This document shows, piece by piece, positions 27,146-35,361 of a stretch of DNA of 64,000 bases. The stretch spans positions 1-64,000 of the forward strand of contig JAJEDJ010000051.1 in NCBI GenBank assembly GCA_022821545.1, written 5' to 3'. The translations under genes were made by a program, and so were the position numbers. The notes under the pieces were generated by a model that did not search any database, had not been told where the DNA came from, and saw only the letters and a list, made by a program, of their open reading frames with translations. Source of the stretch: Caldilineaceae bacterium. GTDB lineage: Bacteria > Chloroflexota > Anaerolineae > Caldilineales > Caldilineaceae. Each line of letters starts with the position of its first letter. Positions within the stretch are counted from its first letter, which is position 1.

Positions 27146-27639
27146 CCTTTCTTCCTCCTGGGTCCGGTAGCGGCGACACATTCGTCGACACAGGCTCAAT
27201 CTCACACAGCGGCCTGCCCCCCATCATCAGATACACGTCCAAATGCCCCCGCTCCGCAGCGTTCGCATACGGGAGCACAGTCGGGACAGGATCATGCGCT
27301 CGTCTATCCGAAGGGGGTTTTCGCAAGCGCCTGGGGACCTGCCGCCATCCTGATGTGACCATTATAGGTACTTTTTGACCGGATAGGCAACAATATCACG
27401 AGAGAAAGGTTTCTCGAACCGGGTCGATCGGGGGGCAGTTCCAGCTGGACGGGGGGAAGTGGGAGACAGGCAGGGTTACTGTGCCGGTCTGTCAGCCGGG
27501 CCCAATCGGGGTGGAAAAGCTAGGGGCCGGTTTCTCGGTTGTTCATACCGACAGGTGGGAGTCTGCATGGGGCAGGGATCAATCGGAGAGGGAATCCTGC
27601 TCTACTGTCGACGGCATCGAAGCATACGTTCTCTGAAGC
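27146..27639. other. Intergenic stretch without a supported gene
   Basis: About 490 bases upstream of the lipoprotein gene and beyond the end of the DUF1801 gene at 27640. It should contain the promoter of the lipoprotein pair. I see no convincing gene, RNA or repeat. Confidence 0.5.
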
Positions 27640-28128
27640 TCATTTTCGGCCCAACGTATCAAATCCATCCCAACCGGGGATCGCGGCAGCTTGCCGGACC
27701 CACTCCGCCATCTGCTCTTCGTCAAACTGGTCTTCGTAGATGTCGTACCAGCGCGCGTCCTTGTCCTTGCCCGCGCCCGGGGGCTCGGGTTGGAGCAACG
27801 CCCCCTGCAAAAAGGTCACTTTGACGTAGCGGGTAAATACATGATAGCTCAGGAACCACCCCTGGCCCTTGATGCCGTAAAAGGGAGAATTCCACCGCAC
27901 CGCTTTGCGCACGTTGGGCGCCTCGCGCACGATCAGCGCGTCCAGCCGCCGCCCGAGGCCGCTCTTCCAACCCGGCATCGCCGCGATGTAGGCCTGCACG
28001 GGCGCGTCGCCGTCCGCCTTCGCAATCTGAGGATTGCCGCCCGACAAAAGAACCGGCTTCTCGCCGGCCCGGTTGTTCGCAGCTTTTTCTGAAGTTTTCC
28101 CTGACTTCTTCGTTTTCTTGCCGGCCAC
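27640..28128 (-). CDS. DUF1801 family protein with basic N-terminus
   Basis: A 162-residue protein. Residues 1 to about 45 are Lys-rich (VAGKKTKKSGKTSEK) and probably disordered. The rest is a DUF1801 domain: YIAAMPGWKSGLGRRLD, VRKAVRWNSPFYG, GWFLSYHVFTRYVKVTF and WVRQAAAIPGW near the end. I start it at GTG 28128, which has GGAGGGGAGAGA just upstream. The reading frame remains open for 53 more codons, but that part reads through a tRNA gene and is not coding. Confidence 0.85.
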   Translation of the reverse strand: MAGKKTKKSGKTSEKAANNRAGEKPVLLSGGNPQIAKADGDAPVQAYIAAMPGWKSGLGRRLDALIVREAPNVRKAVRWNSPFYGIKGQGWFLSYHVFTRYVKVTFLQGALLQPEPPGAGKDKDARWYDIYEDQFDEEQMAEWVRQAAAIPGWDGFDTLGRK

Positions 28129-28190
28129 TCTCTCCCCTCCCACAGGTCCGCAACAAAAGGCAGCGTGAAGGCTCTGGCCGCTATCGCGAT

Positions 28191-28266
<76 letters not shown>

Positions 28267-28330
28267 AATATTCGATTCTTCTACCATCCCGGCCCGGACG
28301 CGCGATCAAGGATCCCGCGCGCCTGCCGTG

Positions 28331-28403
<73 letters not shown>

Positions 28404-28551
28404 GAAATCGCCGGCGCTTCACCAGGTCCAATCTGCGCAACATGCCCGCGCATAAGAAATTTACAGTCTATCAAACCGGACCCGAACCGGTCAAATCCTG
28501 CCATCCGGACGTTCCAACGCTCCCGGACTAAGGCCCTCCTGTCGTACCGCC

Positions 28552-28627
<76 letters not shown>

Positions 28628-28926
28628 AAACCGGGTCGCCGCGGCCCGCAATCAGCGCGCCGACGCCCCTGAACCATATAAGCTTCCGCCTCGAATGTCA
28701 AATAAATCGACCCCAGTCGTACATCCAATGAGCAGTCCCATCACCCGCAACCCAACTATGCCGCACGACCGGCGGCCGCTAAAGGCGTGGAAACCACGGA
28801 CGCCCTGCCGCGCACTTAGCGCTTTCCGGGGTTTTCCTTCTTTCACACTGGCGACAATGGTGTTGTATCATGGGAAGCCTATCTCGAAAAATACACTTTC
28901 TGTACAGGAAAGGGATTAGAGCCGCA

Positions 28927-29361
28927 ATGAAATCGGCCAAACGCATCTTCGTAAATCTTCCGGTCAGCGATCTCTGCAGTTCGGTAGATTTTTTCACAAA
29001 GCTTGGTTTTACCTTCGACGATCAGTTCACCGGCGACCACGCCTCCTGCATGATCATCGGCGACAACATGTTCGCCATGCTGCTCAGAGAGGAATACTTC
29101 AAAAGGTTCATCCCAGGCAAGGAGATCGCCGACAGCGAGCGCAGCGCCGAAGTGGTCGTCGCCCTGTCAGTCGACTGCCGCGATGACGTCGACAAAACCA
29201 TCGCCAAAGCCCTCGCCGCCGGGGGCAGCGAATGTAGAGACGCCACCGACGCGGGCTGGATGTACGGCCGCGCTTTCCAGGACCTCGACGGCCACGTCTG
29301 GGAAATTTTCTCCGTCGACGCCAAACGCATGGAAAAGGCCATGACCGGCCACGAAAACTAA
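28927..29361 (+). CDS. VOC (glyoxalase/bleomycin-resistance fold) protein
   Basis: A 144-residue VOC-superfamily protein: KRIFVNLPVSDLCSSVDFFTKLGF at the N-terminus in the standard beta-alpha pattern, and GRAFQDLDGHVWEIF at the end with the metal-ligand Glu. I start it at ATG 28927, after GAAAGGGA. Function cannot be told from sequence; VOC proteins range from lyases and dioxygenases to drug-binding proteins. Followed by a second VOC gene. Confidence 0.85.
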   Translation: MKSAKRIFVNLPVSDLCSSVDFFTKLGFTFDDQFTGDHASCMIIGDNMFAMLLREEYFKRFIPGKEIADSERSAEVVVALSVDCRDDVDKTIAKALAAGGSECRDATDAGWMYGRAFQDLDGHVWEIFSVDAKRMEKAMTGHEN

Positions 29362-29463
29362 CCCCCCGCCCGTAATACCGCCCGCAAGGCCGCGCCCCGT
29401 ATCACCGCACAATCCTGTATCACTCTAAAACCGAAAGCGAGCCACAGCGACGCTGAACGTCCA

Positions 29464-29554
29464 GCAGGCATTCTACAGTCTGCCCGTGCGTGATCTCGAC
29501 GGCCACGTCCGGGTTTTCAACCACCTCGACTTCGCAAGCGCCGGCGCCGAGTAA
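29464..29554 (+). pseudogene. Possible VOC-domain remnant
   Basis: A short open stretch reads QAFYSLPVRDLDGHVRVFN and ends in TAA at 29554. RDLDGHV resembles the C-terminal 'DLDGHxWE' of VOC proteins such as the neighbour upstream. No start or rest of domain is present. Weak call. Confidence 0.3.
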
Positions 29555-29587
29555 GCAAAGAGAATGACAACCAAGGAGGAAACATCA

Positions 29588-30010
29588 ATGACACTCAGTA
29601 TCTACCTCAACTTTGACGGCAACTGCCGCGACGCCTTCGAATTCTACCGCTCCGTCTTCGGCGGCGACTATATCCACATCTCCACCTTCGCCGAAGGCCC
29701 CGACGACATGCCCGTCTCCGACGAGGAAAAAGACCGCATCATGCACGTCAGCCTCCCCATCGGCGACAGCGTCCTCATGGGCAGCGACACCTCCCTTTCC
29801 TTCAGCCCGCCCCACCAGCAGGGCAACAATTTCTCCGTCTCCTGCGACGCAACTTCCAGGGAAGAGACCGAACGCCTCTTCACCGCCATCTCCGCCGGCG
29901 GCACGGTCACCATGCCCCTCGACGACATGTTCTGGGGCTCCTACTTCGGCGCCTGCGTCGACAAATTCGGCATACCCTGGCAGTTCAACTACGATACGCA
30001 GCAGGAATAA
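29588..30010 (+). CDS. PhnB-like VOC protein
   Basis: A 140-residue protein of the PhnB-like branch of the VOC fold: MTLSIYLNFDGNCRDAFEFY, MHVSLPIGDSVLMGSD, the GNNFSVSCDATSREE strand-helix, and MFWGSYFGACVDKFGIPWQF near the end. The ATG at 29588 has a perfect AAGGAGG 8 bases upstream. Function is unknown; family members are often called 3-demethylubiquinone methyltransferase-like without evidence. Confidence 0.88.
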   Translation: MTLSIYLNFDGNCRDAFEFYRSVFGGDYIHISTFAEGPDDMPVSDEEKDRIMHVSLPIGDSVLMGSDTSLSFSPPHQQGNNFSVSCDATSREETERLFTAISAGGTVTMPLDDMFWGSYFGACVDKFGIPWQFNYDTQQE

Positions 30011-30082
30011 CTACGCCGCCCGTTGCCGGCCCCAGCCCCCGGCAACGGGCAACCCCCTCCCTTCCTCTCTCTCCTCGCCCCC

Positions 30083-31348
30083 TCAAGGCGAGTAGTAGTA
30101 CACAACCGGCAACTCGGTAATCTCAGTCACCGCAGGATCCGTATGCCGCACGATATAGGCGCGGCCCGTCCCGCAATCCCCGAACCGGTCACAAGAGATC
30201 TCGCCGATAAGGCCCTGAAAACGGCGCGTCCCGCTCAACGCCTCCCGCAGGCGCGCCCGGCTGATGTACAGCGTCTCCCCATCCGCCACCGCAACGGCCT
30301 CAATCGCCCGCAGCAGCAGGGTCGTCGCATCATACGCATGCACGAACGAAGTCGATGTCGGCGCCTCCCCGTAGCGCGCCACATAATCGGCCACGACGTC
30401 CTCGCCGCTTTTGCCCGTCGCCTCGTTCACATTTCCCTCGAAATGCAACTCGGGCACAACTACGTAAAAGCCCACCACCTCCGGCGCCGCCAGCAGCAGC
30501 GAGTCCGGCCCTATCAGGACCAGGTCCGCGAGCCCGTCAACCTCGCCCACCTGGCGCGCGATCGCAGCCGCCTCGTCCGGAAAGACCGGGAAAAACAGCC
30601 CCTCCGGGCTCTCCGCCGCAATCCCGCTCAGCACCGGAGCCATATCGCCGTCCCCGCGGCTGATCTGGGCGGCGGCAACCACGGCACCGCCCAACGCTTC
30701 GAAAGCCGCCGCAAACGCGCCCGTAAAGCCCGACGTGTACGGGTCGCCGTCATCGACCGTCGCCATTCTGCGCAGACCCAGCTCGCGGTAAGCAAACTCC
30801 GCCACCGCCTGCCCCTGGTGCAGGTCGTTGCTGGCCGTGCGGTAATAGCCTGCATAACTGTGCTCGCCCGCCTTGCCCCGCAGGTCCGACGTAAGCGAAG
30901 GGGCCGTGTTCGACGCCGAGATCATCACCAGCCCCGCCTCGCTCAGGACGGGCGCGGCCTCAACCGCCCCCACGGAACACGAGGTGCCGATAACACCCAC
31001 CACTCTTCTGTCGCCCACCACGGTATCCGCCGCCGCCGCGCCCCCTTCCGCCGTACACAGGGTATCCAGCCCCGCCCCCATCGTCACCCCGTGCCCTTTG
31101 ATCGGCCCGTAATCCTCGACAGCCAGCGCGGCCGCCCGCTGCCTGGGAATCCCCCGCACGCCGATCCCCGTCAGCACCTCCAGCGACCGGATCTGAATCT
31201 CCTCGCCCGGCCCCACTACCACGGTTCCCAGCGGGCTGGCCGGTACACACGCCCCGCCCAGCGCTAATATCAGTCCAAGGCAGCAAACCAGCAGCGCTGA
31301 ACGCGGACAGCTTTTTGTCTTCATAGTCTCTCTCTGCATGACCATCAT
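30083..31348 (-). CDS. Leu/Ile/Val-type substrate-binding lipoprotein, paralogue 3
   Basis: A 421-residue third member of the lipoprotein family: lipobox LALGGAC, DYGPIKGHGVTMGAGLDTLC, GVIGTSCSVGAVEAAPVLSE, SNTAPSLTSDLRGKAG and YDATTLLLRAIEAV. It shares more motif spelling with paralogue 1 (SNTAPSLTSDL) than with paralogue 2. The start is uncertain: the ATG pair at 31348 follows GGAGGGAGGAC closely, and an ATG eight codons later is also possible. No transporter partners adjoin it. Confidence 0.9.
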   Translation of the reverse strand: MMVMQRETMKTKSCPRSALLVCCLGLILALGGACVPASPLGTVVVGPGEEIQIRSLEVLTGIGVRGIPRQRAAALAVEDYGPIKGHGVTMGAGLDTLCTAEGGAAAADTVVGDRRVVGVIGTSCSVGAVEAAPVLSEAGLVMISASNTAPSLTSDLRGKAGEHSYAGYYRTASNDLHQGQAVAEFAYRELGLRRMATVDDGDPYTSGFTGAFAAAFEALGGAVVAAAQISRGDGDMAPVLSGIAAESPEGLFFPVFPDEAAAIARQVGEVDGLADLVLIGPDSLLLAAPEVVGFYVVVPELHFEGNVNEATGKSGEDVVADYVARYGEAPTSTSFVHAYDATTLLLRAIEAVAVADGETLYISRARLREALSGTRRFQGLIGEISCDRFGDCGTGRAYIVRHTDPAVTEITELPVVYYYSP

Positions 31349-31652
31349 ATGTCCTCCCTCCACAGTTTTCTTCACTATTGCAAGGTCAGACAGGCTTGTC
31401 AAATTTTTGTGACAGAACTGGGCAAGCAACCCACTCCGCCCAATCGCCTTGCCAACACTCTACTCCAACCAGCGCCAGTCGGGCCAAAACCATCCGCCCG
31501 CCATCCACACCAGCCTGAACCTGCCGCCCCCACCCCCGCCTGAGAACTCGACAAAACCAAAAGCCAACCATAGATTGACTATCCACGGCAAGAAGCATAT
31601 TCTTGGATAGCCCGCAACACCCCAGTCCAAGGCTCCAAGGAGGCAACCGGCA
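31349..31652. other. Intergenic stretch between lipoprotein 3 and the defence island
   Basis: About 300 bases without a supported gene. It should carry the leftward promoter of the lipoprotein gene. It marks the left border of the restriction island. Confidence 0.5.
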
Positions 31653-31933
31653 ATGGCCTCGACCAAGAAACAGCCGCCGTCAGACCGCTGGCAGTACGGA
31701 GTCCCGCCGGTAGGCAACGCCAACTTCGCCTGGGTCCAGCACTTCCTCTACCACCTCGCCCCTCGCGGGAAGGGGGTATCGGCCGCTACGTCGGCGCGGA
31801 ACCTCAGAAGGACGACGGCGTCCCCTTCGCAGAGAAGATGGCGCAGTTGACCGCCCAATGGCGGGCGCAGCAGGAGGAGGCGCGCAGGCTGGACGCCGCG
31901 ATCGCTGAAAATCTGAACTCCCTTGGGTTTTAG
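31653..31933 (+). pseudogene. hsdM: Remnant of type I restriction methyltransferase HsdM
   Basis: Two pieces in different frames. The first (31653 to about 31775) reads [20 protein letters not shown] and HLAPRG, which is the HsdM segment just after the NPPF catalytic region. The second (31781-31933) reads [35 protein letters not shown] and NLNSLGF before TAG, which is the HsdM C-terminus. The catalytic N-terminal part and the middle are missing, so there is no methyltransferase here although hsdS and hsdR remain downstream. Confidence 0.8.
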
Positions 31934-32079
31934 TCGTAGGTATATTCCGGTTTGTCGTGTGTACCCCGGTGGGGTAATTTGACGACTCTCTAAATATCGA
32001 TTATTTTGGGAGGGTATTATCTTCTGTTAAGTTAGAATCTATTATACAGATTAATAATTTGGGAGGTTTCCTGCTCCTC

Positions 32080-32373
32080 ATGAGGATGATTGCAAAGAGA
32101 CCATTGAGAGAGTTTTGGAAGAAGCATCCTGACGCTGAACGGCCTCTAGAGAATTGGTACAATGAAGTAAAAAGGGAAATCTGGGATACGCCACATGATC
32201 TGAAAGCAAAGTATCCAAAAGCCAGACTGATTGGCAACGGAAGGGTAATTTTCGACATTGGGCATAATCAGTTTCGACTAATAGTAAGAATCAACTACCA
32301 GTACCACCAGGTTTACATTCGTTTCATCGGTACCCATCCAGAGTACGACCTGATCGACCCAAATGAAGTGTAG
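32080..32373 (+). CDS. higB: HigB-type mRNA interferase toxin
   Basis: A 97-residue RelE-superfamily toxin of the HigB_toxin (PF09907-like) branch: MRMIAKRPLREFWKKHPDAE, WDTPHDLKAKYPKA, NGRVIFDIGHNQFRLIVRI and YIRFIGTHPEYDLID. Such toxins cut mRNA on the ribosome. The ATG at 32080 matches the family start; a TTG at 32059 would add seven residues. The antitoxin gene follows after 89 bases, the usual toxin-first higBA order. DNA here is A/T-rich compared with flanks, suggesting transfer. Confidence 0.9.
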   Translation: MRMIAKRPLREFWKKHPDAERPLENWYNEVKREIWDTPHDLKAKYPKARLIGNGRVIFDIGHNQFRLIVRINYQYHQVYIRFIGTHPEYDLIDPNEV

Positions 32374-32462
32374 TTCAGGAAGAAGCGAGAGGTGTAGCGT
32401 TCAGTTTGTCAGCGTAGTCAACCTGTCGGTCTCACCACGGTCAGCACAAAAGTAGAGAGAAA

Positions 32463-33692
32463 ATGGGGGAAACGATGAGTCTAAAATTCAGATCCATCAG
32501 AACAGAGGAGGAATACGAAGCGGCTTTAGCGCGAATCGACGAAATTTTTCATGCAGAGATGGGCACTGCCGAAGGCAAAGAGCTTGACGAGCTGGCAGAC
32601 CTGGTCGAGTCTTACGAGGATAAGCATTACCCGATTGGGCTGCCCGATCCTATCTCTGCCATCGAGTTCCGAATGGACCAGGCCAACCTGAGCCAGAAGG
32701 ATCTCATCCCTTATATTGGCAGTAGCGCCAAGGTCTCCGAGGTTCTTTCCGGAAAGCGTGATCTCACCATGTCCATGGCGCGCGCCTTGCACGAGCATCT
32801 TGGCATCCCTGCGGACGTGCTTCTGCAGAGACCCGGCGCGGAGATCGATTTCACCTCTGACGAAATCGACCCGCGCCGTTTTCCATTGAAGGAGATGGCG
32901 AAGCGCGGCTGGATTCCCAAACGTCGGAACCTGATCGAGCACGGGGAAAAGTTGCTTCGCGCTCTGATTGAGCAAGCCGGGGGAACGCAGGTCGCCGCCA
33001 TTCCTCTTTACCGCAAGAACGGCCACCGCCGCATCAACGCCAAGACCGATCCTTACGCGCTGAGGGCCTGGTGCTGGCGCGTTCTTGCTCTTGCCAACGA
33101 AAACCCGCCCCAGGCCGGCTACCGACCGGGAACGGTGACGGAACCGTTCATGCGCGAAGTCGCCCAGTTAAGCGTCCACGAAGATGGCCCGCGCCGCGCG
33201 CAGCAGCGCCTGGCCGAACACGGCATCGCCCTCGTGATCGAGCGTCACCTCCCCCGCACCCATCTCGACGGCGCGGCTCTCTGTCTCCTGGACGGTCGCC
33301 CGGTCATCGGCCTCACCCTGCGCTACGACCGCATCGACAACTTCTGGTTCAGCCTCATGCACGAACTGGCCCACGTCAGTCTCCATCTCGACTGCGAAGA
33401 GAACGAACTCTTCATTGACGACCTCTCACTGACCGGAGAGGACCCGCTCGAAGATGAAGCTGACGCGCTGGCACGGGACGCGCTCATCCCGCCGCAGCTT
33501 TGGGAGACCAGCCCCGTGCGTGAAAGAGCGACCATACTGGCGGTCTACGGCTTTGCCCGCGCAGTCGATGTCCACCCGGCGGTCATCGCCGGCCGTGTGC
33601 GCCATGATCAGGGCAACTACCGGCTGCTGTCGCAGCTGGTCGGCAGCGGGGAGGTCCGGCGGCAGTTTGAGGAAGGCGAAATTGCTTCCTAG
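32463..33692 (+). CDS. higA: HigA-type antitoxin fused to ImmA/IrrE metallopeptidase
   Basis: A 409-residue protein. Residues about 55-115 form an XRE-type helix-turn-helix (IEFRMDQANLSQKDLIPYIG, KVSEVLSGKR), as in HigA antitoxins. Residues about 240-380 form an ImmA/IrrE peptidase domain with LMHELAHVSLH (HExxH, His300-His304). It should neutralise HigB and repress the operon. The protease may respond to stress and cleave the regulator, by analogy with ImmA; that is inference. ATG at 32463 is used, with an alternative four codons later. Confidence 0.88.
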   Translation: MGETMSLKFRSIRTEEEYEAALARIDEIFHAEMGTAEGKELDELADLVESYEDKHYPIGLPDPISAIEFRMDQANLSQKDLIPYIGSSAKVSEVLSGKRDLTMSMARALHEHLGIPADVLLQRPGAEIDFTSDEIDPRRFPLKEMAKRGWIPKRRNLIEHGEKLLRALIEQAGGTQVAAIPLYRKNGHRRINAKTDPYALRAWCWRVLALANENPPQAGYRPGTVTEPFMREVAQLSVHEDGPRRAQQRLAEHGIALVIERHLPRTHLDGAALCLLDGRPVIGLTLRYDRIDNFWFSLMHELAHVSLHLDCEENELFIDDLSLTGEDPLEDEADALARDALIPPQLWETSPVRERATILAVYGFARAVDVHPAVIAGRVRHDQGNYRLLSQLVGSGEVRRQFEEGEIAS

Positions 33693-33741
33693 CAGGACGT
33701 TGAATGTTTTCCGGCCATAAAGCCCGGAACCGGAGGAAAGG

Positions 33742-33828
33742 ATGAGTAATACCCGGCAAATGAGAGAAGCGAGGGCGCGCTTCAGCGAACTGGGTCTGCG
33801 GGTTGCGAGGTTCGCAGACCTCAATTGA
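33742..33828 (+). CDS. Possible small protein of 28 residues
   Basis: ATG with a near-perfect GGAGGAAAG Shine-Dalgarno opens a 28-codon frame (MSNTRQMREARARFSELGLR...) ending in TGA at 33828, in the gap between higA and the HepT-like gene. It is basic and helical. No family is recognised, and it may be the start of a deleted gene. Confidence 0.35.
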   Translation: MSNTRQMREARARFSELGLRVARFADLN

Positions 33829-33846
33829 TAGTCTTCGGAGATCGGT

Positions 33847-34269
33847 ATGAACATTAACACCGACCATCTGAACCGCTGCATCAGTACGCTCAGAGTCGCC
33901 TGGGAAGGACTGCAGCAGCGCGAACCCGGGGATGTGTTGTATGACATCTACCGCGCCGCCTGTGTGAAGGAGTTCGAGCTTGTGCTGGAGCAGAGCGGCA
34001 GATTGCTGAAGAAGCGGTTGCGCCCCTACTTTGCCAGCAACCGGCAGGCCGATCAGCTCTACTTCAACGATATCTTCCGCTACGCCGCCAAGCACTGCCT
34101 GATCAGCGACGACGCCTGCGAACGCTGGCTGGAATACCGCGCCACCCGCAATGAAACGGTGGATGAATACGGGGCGCGGTTTGCCGAGAGGACGCTGGAA
34201 CTGCTGCCCCGATTCATCGTCGACGCGGATGCGTTAGCCGGTGTTATTGAAGAGGATCGGGAGGGCTGA
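33847..34269 (+). CDS. HepT/HI0074-type nucleotidyltransferase substrate-binding protein
   Basis: A 140-residue helical protein of the HI0074/NTase_sub_bind (HEPN) family: YRAACVKEFELVLEQSGRLL, FNDIFRYAAKHCLI and ERWLEYRATRNETVDEYG. In HepT toxins this place carries RNxxxH(D)Y, but here the His is replaced by Asp (R101-N-E-T-V-D106). RNase activity is therefore doubtful. The usual MntA-type nucleotidyltransferase partner is absent on both sides. Its stop overlaps the start of the next gene (TGATG). Confidence 0.82.
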   Translation: MNINTDHLNRCISTLRVAWEGLQQREPGDVLYDIYRAACVKEFELVLEQSGRLLKKRLRPYFASNRQADQLYFNDIFRYAAKHCLISDDACERWLEYRATRNETVDEYGARFAERTLELLPRFIVDADALAGVIEEDREG

Positions 34270-34763
34270 TGACATACAGCGATGAAGAGATCCTGCGCCG
34301 TCTGCTCCTGGGCGAGGACAGCGCCTGGGAGTTCAAACAGGTCGAATTCAGCGGCGACCGGCCGACAAGCCCCCGCCGCGATGACTGGGCCAACGAGATA
34401 GTCGCCTTCGCCAACGCAACCGGCGGCGCGCTGCTCTGCGGCGTCAGCGACGACGGCGAAGTGCAGGGCATGTCGCGCCGACAGATCACCAACCTGGACG
34501 CGCTTCTGGTCGAAGTCTGCACAGACTCGATCAAGCCGCCTGTACGCATCCGCACCGATCATCGCGAGCTCGCCGGCGGCAAACCGGTCCTTGTGGTCGA
34601 AGTCCCCCAGGGCGACTCACTGCACGAGGCGCCGGGGGGCGCCTATATCCGCGTCGGCGCGTCCAAGCGCCTCATGACGAGCGACGAGCGTATGCGCCTA
34701 GCCCAGCGACGGGGCCAGGTCACTCCCTGCCACAGCCCATTCTTGGGGAAAGGCTGTATATGA
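34269..34763 (+). CDS. AlbA_2 (Schlafen-like) domain protein
   Basis: A 164-residue protein consisting almost only of an AlbA_2 domain: WEFKQVEFSGDRP, DDWANEIVAFANATGGALLC, GVSDDGEVQGM and YIRVGASKRLMTSDERMRLAQ. Many relatives continue into an ATPase-like or winged-helix C-terminal half of 200 or more residues. This one stops soon after the domain, so it may be truncated. It is coupled to the HepT-like gene by a one-base overlap and to the next gene by ATGA. The domain type also forms the N-terminus of the csm-operon NACHT protein. Confidence 0.85.
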   Translation: MTYSDEEILRRLLLGEDSAWEFKQVEFSGDRPTSPRRDDWANEIVAFANATGGALLCGVSDDGEVQGMSRRQITNLDALLVEVCTDSIKPPVRIRTDHRELAGGKPVLVVEVPQGDSLHEAPGGAYIRVGASKRLMTSDERMRLAQRRGQVTPCHSPFLGKGCI

Positions 34764-35167
34764 CGGATCAAGAATTCAATGAAAACGACCTGGAACGCAA
34801 AGATTCCAGGGATCTTCACAACAAACTATTTGACTTTCTCGTTTATGAAATGTCAATGCGGAAAAGGATAGTTGGACGAACGGATCAAATGTGCCGCTAT
34901 CCAGGCACTTATTACTACGACCAAGACCCTTCCCAAACCAAATTTATGATGTGGGGAGAGACATTTCCTCCGGTCGTAGTTCGGCCCTCAAAAGGCAAAT
35001 ATGGCGGAAGCTTTATTGGTTCGGGCATTTGGATTCTGCACAAAGAAGAGAGGCCTCGAAAGGCATGGCACGAGTTCGGGCATGTTTACCTCTTGATCCT
35101 GATTTTCGTCTTGTCAGCTTTCCTTCTACGCTTAGTGCTCACCATGCCATTACCCTGGAGCAATTAA
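34760..35167 (+). CDS. Hypothetical protein with C-terminal membrane helix
   Basis: A 135-residue protein of unknown family. The soluble part contains RYPGTYYYDQDPSQTKFMMW and GGSFIGSGIWILHKEE. The last 30 residues form one hydrophobic segment (VYLLILIFVLSAFLLRLVL), so it may be tail-anchored. It overlaps the AlbA_2 gene by ATGA and is A/T-rich. Its coupling suggests a small three-gene unit with the HepT-like and AlbA_2 genes. Confidence 0.6.
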   Translation: MTDQEFNENDLERKDSRDLHNKLFDFLVYEMSMRKRIVGRTDQMCRYPGTYYYDQDPSQTKFMMWGETFPPVVVRPSKGKYGGSFIGSGIWILHKEERPRKAWHEFGHVYLLILIFVLSAFLLRLVLTMPLPWSN

Positions 35168-35231
35168 CCTGTTGCACTAGGTGTATATAATTCCCGTTTT
35201 CCGGCCTAAGATTCCGATACCGGGGTAAACT

Positions 35232-35306
35232 ATGAGAAACATCTTGAAAGTGCAAGAGTCGAAGGCATGCAAGCTGAACGTCGTCACTGCGGATAACTTA
35301 GTATAG
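35232..35306 (+). CDS. Possible small protein of 24 residues
   Basis: ATG after CCGGGGTAAACT opens a 24-codon frame (MRNILKVQESKACKLN...) ending TAG at 35306, just before hsdS. The 41 bases ending at its start codon match 30 of 41 bases before the small frame at 33742. No family is recognised. Confidence 0.25.
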   Translation: MRNILKVQESKACKLNVVTADNLV

Positions 35307-35361
35307 CTGCGTTTTGGCAGCGCGACTACGTCAATCAAAAGACGAAACAACAAAGAGAGAA

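Noticed and set aside
31962..31976. Short hairpin TACCCC/GGGGTA after the hsdM remnant
   Set aside because: Six-bp stem followed by only ATTT; too weak to call a terminator.
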